A stretch of 44,339 nt of DNA from Planctomycetota bacterium (GTDB taxonomy: Bacteria > Planctomycetota > UBA1135 > GCA-002686595), in the NCBI GenBank assembly GCA_029250885.1, contig JAQXEK010000086.1, positions 1-44,339 of the forward strand, read 5' to 3'. How positions within the stretch are numbered: position 1 is the stretch's first letter; every line of letters begins with the position of its first letter. Under the pieces are notes generated by a model. That model had not been told where the DNA came from. It saw only the letters and a program-made list of their open reading frames with translations, and made no database searches. This document shows, in pieces, positions 27,014-34,339 of the stretch. The position numbers and the translations under genes are program-made.

Positions 27014-28162
27014 ATGAAATCTTATCCCTTGATCGCTGCGCTAACCTTGGCGCTGTTTCCAACCGTAAGCCTATCGACTGCCTCCCCCACTCCACCCGGT
27101 TGTAGTCAGGAGCAGTCCGACCCCTTCGAACTCGAGTCCTTAGAGCAGAAGATTAAGGCCATTGGACGCCTATCCGTAAAAAACGAGAAGGCCTTTTGGG
27201 ACGACTTGCAGGCGTCCTTGGCTCAGTCCGGAGCCCCCCAGGTTGGCCTGGTCAACGCACTAGTCGCCGACTCCCTCATAGACCGGCAGAAACTTCCATT
27301 AGCCCCCAAGATGGAAGCGCACGACCCCAAGACTTACCCGCCAGGTGCTAATCGCAAGCTTGTGCGCCAGGGCTCGAGCTCGTGGAAGAAGTTAGACAAG
27401 GACATGATCACGATCGACGCCGGTCGAGCCCTGCCCACCTACTACACCTACGACTTTGGGACCGGCGAAATTGTCTTGCTCGACGAGGACGTGCGGAAGA
27501 AGAAGCGCAGCCTCTTGGCTCTGGAGAATGCCCTCTCGGGATTTCCGATTGACCAAGATCTCGCTGAAGCGATCTTGATCGCTCGCCTTGATGTTCCGCG
27601 CAAATATGGCAAGGAGGACTTCTTCTTTGCCCATGACTATGCAGACCTAAAGTCTAAGTCCTACGAGGGCATCTCTCTGTACCGAGTGTGGTCCCACCAG
27701 ATCCCCCTAGATGTCCCAAACATTGATCTTCGTGCCTACGCGAAGCTTGTTCACGGCGAAGATCTGTTGGGCAAGGTCAGCAAAAAGTTAAAGAAGCAGT
27801 GGTACCCCCGTATGTCGACTTCGCTTTTTGATTGCCGCCGCCACCGCCAAGCAGCCCTTGCGACGGCAGCCCACTACTTCCAAGCGGCGCCAAGTGTGCC
27901 CGGTGGCTGGGTCGCCTCGTCAAATGTACTGCACGCCTACTCTGCTTACCTTGGACTGGATGCCGAGTCCGGGCCGGACGACCTAGTCTCAGCCTTCCGC
28001 GAAAAGGGAGCTCGGATTGCCACGGCCGCCCTGCCTATCATTCAAGACAGTGGCAACGAAGCTTGGAACAAAGGTAACGCTCGCAAGGAGAGCCTAGTTG
28101 CTGGGCGCATGAAGATCCGCGAGGCGGCCATTGCAGCCATGGAGCGAGCACTTATTAAGTAG
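27014..28162 (+). CDS. Exported protein of unknown family, paralogue B
   Basis: A 382-residue exported protein with signal MKSYPLIAALTLALFPTVSL. It matches the preceding gene in several places: YTYDFGTGEIVLLDED against YDWTTGNLIQVGDE, DLAEAILIARLD against DLAEALLLRRLD, YEGISLYRVWSHQIPLDVPNID against YPGVTLYDAWCSGRVLEMPD, and CRRHRQAALATAAHYFQ against KHHRQLLEAITVNYIRG. The divergence is large, so the duplication is old. The track of the frame begins a few codons earlier (26999), but the ATG at 27014 starts the signal peptide. Its stop overlaps by 8 bases the end of the convergent flavoprotein gene. Function unknown; conserved HR and DLAEA motifs would be the place to look. Confidence 0.75.
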   Translation: MKSYPLIAALTLALFPTVSLSTASPTPPGCSQEQSDPFELESLEQKIKAIGRLSVKNEKAFWDDLQASLAQSGAPQVGLVNALVADSLIDRQKLPLAPKMEAHDPKTYPPGANRKLVRQGSSSWKKLDKDMITIDAGRALPTYYTYDFGTGEIVLLDEDVRKKKRSLLALENALSGFPIDQDLAEAILIARLDVPRKYGKEDFFFAHDYADLKSKSYEGISLYRVWSHQIPLDVPNIDLRAYAKLVHGEDLLGKVSKKLKKQWYPRMSTSLFDCRRHRQAALATAAHYFQAAPSVPGGWVASSNVLHAYSAYLGLDAESGPDDLVSAFREKGARIATAALPIIQDSGNEAWNKGNARKESLVAGRMKIREAAIAAMERALIK

Positions 28163-29489
28163 AGCTGCTTTGGGCAAGATCCAAGGCGCAGGCTTCACCC
28201 GTAGCAAAGGCCGACTGGAAGTTGAGGCCCCCAATCGGGCCGTCCACGTCCAAGAGTTCGCCGATCACCCAGAGCTCCTCCTGGCCGCGAACTCGGCACG
28301 TCCCTGGGTCGACCGCACGCAGGGCGAGCCCACCCGAGGTCACCTCGGCCTTGTCATAGCCGAGGGTACCCGAAACCGGGATTTGCAGGCCCTTGAAGGC
28401 TTCAATCAGATCGTGGCGGGCGGACTTCGTCAGGGCCTGGTGCCCGGAGCGAGCCGACAGGCCAGCTTCGGCGAAAACCTCGTGTAGGATGCGCTTTGAG
28501 GGCAGCTCTAAAAGCGGGAATCGCTGGGCAAGAACAATGGGAATACCCTTAACCAGGAGCGGTGCGCCGGGCAGGGCCGCGACGGCGATCAGGACCTCCC
28601 TTAGCTCCTCACGCGAAACGTCGGGCAGTAGGTCGGCGCGAAGGCACCATCCGGCAATTTTGGCCGCACCGCCATCCTGCTTTGTGCGCGCAATGATTCC
28701 CGACAAATCCATGGCACCCGGGCCCGAGACCCCCGCGTGGGTAAACAAAAGAGGCCTGCGCCGGCGGCCGAGCTCCTTGCCTTTGGCGTTAACAAGACGC
28801 AACTCCACGTCCTGCAGGGAATTTCCACTTAGCTCGTGGACCCACTTCTCGTCGGATTTGATCGGCGCGAGGGCGGGCGCAGGCTCCACGAAGCCTAGGC
28901 CGAGCTTACGCAGCCAAGGGTAGCCATCCCCGGTTGTGCCCGTGCCCGCATAGCTCTGTCCGCCGGTGGCTAGCACAAGGCGCTTAACGCCAATGGTGCC
29001 GCCACCCGCGAGCTCTACGCGCCAACTATGGCTCGCGTCCGTTACGGGCACGATGGAGACCACCTGAGTGTCCAAGCGCATCTCCACGCCGGTCATGTGC
29101 ACGGCGTTGAGCAGCGCGTCGCGTACGTCCTTGGCCTGACCGCTCTGGGGGAACACCTTCTCCAGGGGGGCGGCCAAGGTTGGCACCCCAAGCTCGTGGA
29201 AGTACTCCCGAAGCTTCTGGGGCGGGAGGATTCGGAAGGCCCGCCGTAAAAAACGGCCCCCCGATGTGCCAAAGAGGTCGGCGGCCTCATCCGGTCCTAG
29301 GGTCGTCGTCAGGTTGCACCGAGTCCCCCCACTGGCAAGGATCTTTGTCCCAAGGCGCGGAGTCTTCTCGAGCAAGAGAACGTCCTCCACCCCCTCGCCC
29401 GCTGCGCGCCAGGCGGCCCAGCTGCCGGCTGCCCCAGCACCTACGATGACAACATCACGCACTTCCATCGTTCCATTATCCATGGCCAT
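28155..29489 (-). CDS. HI0933/YhiN-family flavoprotein (NAD(P)/FAD-dependent oxidoreductase)
   Basis: The 444 residues begin with a FAD-binding Rossmann fold (DVVIVGAGAAGSWAAWRAA, then LLEKTPRLGTKILASGG and TRCNLTT), the signature of the HI0933 family. A middle insert holds a beta-rich domain, and a late GEACALDLA region closes the FAD site. These soluble proteins are widespread; the reaction is unknown for most, with one branch linked to bile-acid dehydroxylation (BaiN). Its ATG directly follows the TAA of dus, so it is co-translated with it. Two later in-frame ATGs (codons 3 and 8) are possible starts. Confidence 0.88.
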   Translation of the reverse strand: MAMDNGTMEVRDVVIVGAGAAGSWAAWRAAGEGVEDVLLLEKTPRLGTKILASGGTRCNLTTTLGPDEAADLFGTSGGRFLRRAFRILPPQKLREYFHELGVPTLAAPLEKVFPQSGQAKDVRDALLNAVHMTGVEMRLDTQVVSIVPVTDASHSWRVELAGGGTIGVKRLVLATGGQSYAGTGTTGDGYPWLRKLGLGFVEPAPALAPIKSDEKWVHELSGNSLQDVELRLVNAKGKELGRRRRPLLFTHAGVSGPGAMDLSGIIARTKQDGGAAKIAGWCLRADLLPDVSREELREVLIAVAALPGAPLLVKGIPIVLAQRFPLLELPSKRILHEVFAEAGLSARSGHQALTKSARHDLIEAFKGLQIPVSGTLGYDKAEVTSGGLALRAVDPGTCRVRGQEELWVIGELLDVDGPIGGLNFQSAFATGEACALDLAQSSST

Positions 29490-30716
29490 TTAGCCCCCAC
29501 CAAGGGCCTTGTCCCACGCTGCCAGCTCCGCTTCGGAGATCGGGCCCTTGGGGGGAGTGTCGTCATTCAAATCGTCGAGATAGCCCTCGGGCAAGACGAC
29601 CTTTTGTTTGCGTGACCCCTTGGCCCGGTTCGCACGCAGGGCGCGCTCGGGAAAGGGCTCCTCTTGATTAAGCTTGGACAGCGCACTAAGCATGTCTTCT
29701 AGGTTCGTCACTCGCACAAGAGACTCGCGCACGGCAGAGGAGCCGTGAAAACCCTTCGTGTACCAGACCCCCCACTTTCGCATTTGGCGCATGCCAAGTT
29801 CGGGACCAAAGAAATCCATCAAGCGAGTGGCGTGGTCGGCCATGATCGGAATGATGTCCCCCACCGTCGGCGGGGGACCTGGCTCTTGGCCGTTAAAGAC
29901 CTGGGCGAGCTCCCGGAAAAGCCAGGGGCGACCAAGACAAGCGCGGCCGACCACGACACCAGCGCAGCCCGTTGCGCGCATCATGCGCAGAGCATCCCAG
30001 CACTCCCAGATGTCGCCATTACCTAGCACTGGAATCTTTGATGCCTCTACGAGCTCGCCAATTACGTCCCAGTTTGCATCGCCACTGTAGAGCTGGGCCG
30101 CCGTCCGTCCGTGAAGGCAGATCGCAGCCGCACCCTCTTCGTGGGCTACGCGCCCAGAGTCGCGCCATGTCGAGAGCTCGTTCGAGGCCCCCATGCGAAC
30201 TTTAATGGTGATTGGTGTCTCTCCAGCTGCCCCGACGGCTGCCCTGAGAATACGCGCAAGAAGCCTGGGCTTGAGGGGGATGGCACTGCCGCCACCGGCC
30301 CTTGTGACCTTGGGCACAGGGCACCCGAAATTTAGGTCGATGTGATCGATGCCCGGCGCAATCCGCTTCACGAACTCGCGCACCTCGTCGGGATCGGCGG
30401 AATAGATTTGAAACGAGCGCGGACGCTCGTCCTCGGAGGAGCTGGCCAGCAAGTGCGTGAGCTCGTTGCCCCGTAGCCAGGCGCGGGCGGTGATCATCTC
30501 AGAGACACACAGGGGGGCGCCGAACTCGCGGCAGAGGCTGCGGAAAGGTGGATTCGTCACCCCAGCCATGGGCGCTAGTAAAACCGGTGGCCAGACCCTG
30601 AGCTTGGAGCCAAGGGCAAGGGGCTCGAACTCACCAGGGGCGGCAACAGGAACGTCCCGGTTGATCTCTGTGGAAAAGCGCTCGGGGGATGCGCCGGGCT
30701 CGGGCTTCTCAACCAT
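29490..30716 (-). CDS. dus: tRNA-dihydrouridine synthase
   Basis: An FMN-dependent enzyme that reduces uridines in the tRNA D-loop. The TIM barrel shows LLAPMAGVTNPPFRSLCREFG, the substrate-contacting NFGCPVPKVTRAGGGSA with its catalytic Cys, IKVRMG, CLHGRTAAQLYSG and GNGDIW plus VVGRACLGRPWLF. This is the DusB-like order. The ATG at 30716 overlaps the end of the amidohydrolase gene by 8 bases; a 44-residue leader and a C-terminal tail of 70 residues (basic, RANRAKGSRKQK) go beyond the family core. Together with gluQ (Q34 of tRNA-Asp) and the two tRNAs, several RNA-modification genes are scattered across this window. Confidence 0.93.
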   Translation of the reverse strand: MVEKPEPGASPERFSTEINRDVPVAAPGEFEPLALGSKLRVWPPVLLAPMAGVTNPPFRSLCREFGAPLCVSEMITARAWLRGNELTHLLASSSEDERPRSFQIYSADPDEVREFVKRIAPGIDHIDLNFGCPVPKVTRAGGGSAIPLKPRLLARILRAAVGAAGETPITIKVRMGASNELSTWRDSGRVAHEEGAAAICLHGRTAAQLYSGDANWDVIGELVEASKIPVLGNGDIWECWDALRMMRATGCAGVVVGRACLGRPWLFRELAQVFNGQEPGPPPTVGDIIPIMADHATRLMDFFGPELGMRQMRKWGVWYTKGFHGSSAVRESLVRVTNLEDMLSALSKLNQEEPFPERALRANRAKGSRKQKVVLPEGYLDDLNDDTPPKGPISEAELAAWDKALGGG

Positions 30717-32847
30717 CGCTCGGGGGTGCGGGCTGCTCGGTCTTATCGGTAGGTTCGACTGCATCAGGTACTGCCGCACCTTCGCCATCCTTCGCGGGGC
30801 CCGACACTACAGGGGGCTGGTTCGGAGACGTGGTCATGGTCTGCTTCTTCGAGGCCAGCATGGGCATGCCGGGACCTCCAAAGGCAGACTCTTCCAGGAT
30901 CTTGGTCTCGATTCTCATGATGTTCTGGTTGGTCGCCAGGTCACCGGTCTCGGTCTTCCAAGAGTTGATGCCACCCTTGGGCGTATAGGCAAAGCCCATC
31001 AGGGAGCGTTGGGTGCGCACAAAGTGGATCATCTGCTCGGCGATCTGCAGTTCCCACCCGATGACTTCGGCGTCAAACCCCTCGTGAAAGAAGATTACGG
31101 GCATGTTTCCCGTGCGCTCGATTTGGCCCAGTACAAGTAAGGATGTGATGCTGCCCACTTCGATGGTCACAGGTCGCTCGGGCGTCTGGGACTTGTCGAC
31201 GAAGATGCCATTGAGACGCCGCTCTAGGTGGAAGCGCTCGCCGGCCCAGTTGCCCTTGAGGACGAGAACGTCGGGCCCCTGCTCAAGCTTAAGAAAGATG
31301 CTGTCGAGCTTGCCCTCGCGGGTTCGCTGGACAATGCTGAGATCCGTGTCCAAGAAGGCCCCGTTGCCATTGGTTACGATGCGACCGCAGTAAGAGACGC
31401 CTCCGTCCGGCTCTCGCACAATGGCCCAGCGTTCAGCCGAGATACGGGCTTGGCGAGCGCTGGATTCTAGGAAGCCCTCTAAGACGATCTCGCCCTCGGG
31501 GGTGTCCGGCTTCGCAACCTCAATTGGCATAGCCGCCAGGTCGCGCAAGGTCTTGATGTCAGAGGCTAGGGTGCGCTTGATCTTGGCCAGGTCTTGGTAC
31601 GACATGACGTGACCCCGGTTGATCACCATTTCGGGGTTGTAAAGGTTGCCCGCGGTTAGGCGCGGATCGCGGGCAAGGCAGACGAGGTTAGCCGAGAAGC
31701 CCGGTTGAATTTGGCCGTGGGATCCTGCCAGGCCGAAGGCGTCCGCAGCCTCGACAGTGGCGGCTGCAAGGACACGACTTGGCTCTAAGCCGGCCTCTTC
31801 CCACAGCATTAATTCGTCGATGAGCCCGTTGCCTGGAAAGAGCCACGGATGCGGCGCACCACTTCCTGGCACAATGCGCGCGCCGGCATCATCCAGCATC
31901 TTGAGCACCTTCAACTGCTTGGTAAGCACGCGTTCACCGGTCTCAAGGTACCCGTCGTTCCTGGCAACCTCGGCATTGCGGGCCGCGCGGTCATCGCGCC
32001 AGAATGCCTCGTAGTGAACGTCGAGGTACTTAAAGAAGTTCTCCTGCAACTCACCCGCAGGTGCGTCAGCCTCAAGCCTCTGGGCCGTGGCGTGCAGCAT
32101 GGGGACAATCGCCGCATTGTGCTCGGCCAAGGCAGCGATGTTGCGCTTGAAGGCCAAGGGCTGAACGAAGTCCCACTCGGTCTTCGGCGGCAGGAGCGCG
32201 TCCAAGTAGAAGAAGCCCTCTTGGCCGGCCGCAAGGGACGCCATCAGTCCAAAATGGCTCGCTAGCGGGGACCAGGTCTGGAAACCGTGCTCGTTACCCA
32301 GCTCGATGGTCCGGCGCCAGGCATCAGCGGGCATGTTCGGATAGATCGATAGAAAGTCCACGCCGGCACCAAGTACGATGGGAAGCAAACGGTCCACGTC
32401 CTCGGCTGTCTCAAAGATGGCTGCCTCGGGAGAGGCCGGCGGTTTACCACCAAGCACCGAGCCAGCGGTGAGCAGCTTCGGACCGGGCACGTTCTCGCGG
32501 TTGTCGCGCAGCTCTAAGAGACGCGTCCTCGACCCGCCCACGTCGCGCACCGTCGTCACGCCGGCGGCCGTGTAGAGGGCATCGTGAACCCCGTCAAATT
32601 GGACAAAGCCATCAATCAGGCCGGGGATAATAAAGAGCCCTGTGGCGTCAATGATTTCCGCGCCCTCGGGGATAACCACATCGGGCCCGGCTTCAAGAAT
32701 CGCACCGTCTTCGATCAGCACGGTTCCGACATAGGACACGTACCCCGGGGGGGCAACCGGAAGGGCTGGATCTACAGCGGCCGGGGTCATCGTGAGCACG
32801 GTTCCGCCCGCGAGGGCGACAAGTTCAGCAATCAATGGAAGTGACAT
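30709..32847 (-). CDS. Amidohydrolase-like protein lacking metal ligands
   Basis: The N-terminal 400 residues have the amidohydrolase/imidazolonepropionase-like pattern: VLIEDGAILEAGPD, IIDATGLFIIPGLID, GVTTVRDVGG, AGLEPSRVLAAATVEAADAFGLAGSHG and IQPGFSANLVCLARDP. Active enzymes have H-x-H after PGLID; here the positions are Phe81 and Gln83. The late metal Asp (GTDA) is replaced, as the sequence is PGSGAPH near residue 330. The protein (712 residues) continues with a 300-residue beta-rich region and a proline-rich tail. A signal-like start (LPLIAELVALAGGTVLTM) suggests export. CCTCCCCCCT directly precedes the ATG at 32847. dus overlaps its 3' end. Confidence 0.8.
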   Translation of the reverse strand: MSLPLIAELVALAGGTVLTMTPAAVDPALPVAPPGYVSYVGTVLIEDGAILEAGPDVVIPEGAEIIDATGLFIIPGLIDGFVQFDGVHDALYTAAGVTTVRDVGGSRTRLLELRDNRENVPGPKLLTAGSVLGGKPPASPEAAIFETAEDVDRLLPIVLGAGVDFLSIYPNMPADAWRRTIELGNEHGFQTWSPLASHFGLMASLAAGQEGFFYLDALLPPKTEWDFVQPLAFKRNIAALAEHNAAIVPMLHATAQRLEADAPAGELQENFFKYLDVHYEAFWRDDRAARNAEVARNDGYLETGERVLTKQLKVLKMLDDAGARIVPGSGAPHPWLFPGNGLIDELMLWEEAGLEPSRVLAAATVEAADAFGLAGSHGQIQPGFSANLVCLARDPRLTAGNLYNPEMVINRGHVMSYQDLAKIKRTLASDIKTLRDLAAMPIEVAKPDTPEGEIVLEGFLESSARQARISAERWAIVREPDGGVSYCGRIVTNGNGAFLDTDLSIVQRTREGKLDSIFLKLEQGPDVLVLKGNWAGERFHLERRLNGIFVDKSQTPERPVTIEVGSITSLLVLGQIERTGNMPVIFFHEGFDAEVIGWELQIAEQMIHFVRTQRSLMGFAYTPKGGINSWKTETGDLATNQNIMRIETKILEESAFGGPGMPMLASKKQTMTTSPNQPPVVSGPAKDGEGAAVPDAVEPTDKTEQPAPPSDG

Positions 32848-32962
32848 AGGGGGGAGGATACAAACATCCCTGACCAAGAGCCCCCCCGCCTTGTTACTCT
32901 ATGTGTTCGATTTTGATTTTGTAGCCGCCCAAAGGCCGTTACCCCCTTACCGAGAACCTCCC

Positions 32963-34195
32963 TTGAGTACAAAGAGCGCCCAGGACGGGCTTCGCCCCGT
33001 TTGGCTTGAGCCCGATTACCTGCCCCGAGGCCCCCATGTTTACGGGCGCGAGGTGGACCGCTTTGAAAAGCCGGAGGACGAGCCCAGCCCTGGAGAGCTG
33101 GTCGAGGTCTTTGACGACCGCGATCGCTTTATGGGCCACGGGCTCTACAACCCCTACTCGGATATCCGCGTTCGCTGGATTTCCAGGGGCCGTCGTAAGG
33201 ACCTTGATCGCCCCCGGGAGTTCTTCCAGCGCGTGATCGCCAACGCGGACCGCATGCGCCGCAAGGGCCTGCGCCTGGAAGACGTGACCGACACCTACCG
33301 CATCGTGCATGCCGAGGGCGACAGCCTGCCAGGCCTGATTGTGGATCGACTTGGAGATGTGCTCGTCTGTGAGTATCACTCCCTTGGGTTCTGGTACCTC
33401 CGGGAGGAGATTGAGTTTGCCTTGGGGCAACTCTACCGGGGCATGCTTGTGCTGCACAAGGTAGCTCGACTTGCCCGCAAGCACGAGGGCTTCTCCGACG
33501 ACATCCCCACTATCATTGCCTCGGATGGACGCAGTCAGGACGACCTCGAGAGGCTCAACGTAGAGATCACCGAGCGAGGCATCCGCCACCGCGTGCAGCC
33601 CGGCCTGGGGCACAAGACCGGCTGGTTCTGCGACCAGCGCGACAACCGCGCCCGGGTGGCCGAGCTCGTCAAGGGCCGTGAAATGCTGGACCTGTGCTGT
33701 AACGCCGGTGGGTTCGCCCTACAGGCTGCCAAGGCGGGTGCTCGGCACGTGACGGCTGTAGACTTGGACGAGGTTGTGCTCGACAAGGCCGTTTGGGCCG
33801 CCGAGAAGAACGACCTCGCCGTGGACTTTGTGCACGAGGACACCTTCCGGTACTGCCGGGGCCTCCTCAGTGGTACCGCGCGACCCGAGGTTGTGGTTCT
33901 CGACCCTCATAAGATTGTCGCCTCGCGCCACGGACTTGAAGATGGCCTGGTTACCTATGGCGACATGAACCACCTAGCCATCTCTTGCGTCCGAAAGGGA
34001 GGCTTCTTAGCTACCTTTAGCTGCTCCGGCGCTCTTGATCTGCCAACCTTCCTTGGCATGGTCTTTCAGAGCGCTCGTCGGGCCGAGCGGGACGTGCGCC
34101 TGCTCGAGATCCTAGGGGCATCACCGGATCACCCACAGCGCCCGGACTTCCCTAGGTCCCGCTATCTTAAGGGCGCACTGCTCTCCGTGGACTGA
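32963..34195 (+). CDS. RlmI-like 23S rRNA (cytosine-5) methyltransferase
   Basis: An N-terminal PUA domain (PGELVEVFDDRDRFMGHGLYN, IRVRWISRG) is followed by a THUMP-less EEHEE domain and a Rossmann methyltransferase with GHKTGWFCDQRDNR, MLDLCCNAGGFALQAAKAGA (motif I), and VVLDPHK where RlmI has DPP. The catalytic Cys region is ATFSCSGALD. This is the RlmI/COG1092 order, 410 residues. I pick the TTG at 32963; a GTG at 32903 is also in frame, upstream, but the region resembles leader. It is divergent from the amidohydrolase. It ends in TGA, another normal use of UGA. The replacement of DPP by DPHK may change the substrate. Confidence 0.85.
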   Translation: MSTKSAQDGLRPVWLEPDYLPRGPHVYGREVDRFEKPEDEPSPGELVEVFDDRDRFMGHGLYNPYSDIRVRWISRGRRKDLDRPREFFQRVIANADRMRRKGLRLEDVTDTYRIVHAEGDSLPGLIVDRLGDVLVCEYHSLGFWYLREEIEFALGQLYRGMLVLHKVARLARKHEGFSDDIPTIIASDGRSQDDLERLNVEITERGIRHRVQPGLGHKTGWFCDQRDNRARVAELVKGREMLDLCCNAGGFALQAAKAGARHVTAVDLDEVVLDKAVWAAEKNDLAVDFVHEDTFRYCRGLLSGTARPEVVVLDPHKIVASRHGLEDGLVTYGDMNHLAISCVRKGGFLATFSCSGALDLPTFLGMVFQSARRAERDVRLLEILGASPDHPQRPDFPRSRYLKGALLSVD

Positions 34196-34339
34196 GTTCG
34201 GCCAGCCTGACTTACTCTTACAATCTTCGCCAATCTCGAGAAGACTCGGAGAACCCCGGATCGACGCTTTCCGATTCCCTCCGACCTCGGCATCATATTA
34301 CCCCGATAATTAAAGAGCACCTCCCCCCGCCCTCTACAT

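Noticed and set aside
34218..34224. TACAAT-like -10 box before the long Gre gene
   Set aside because: No convincing -35 element at the right spacing; the planctomycete promoter consensus is not well defined.
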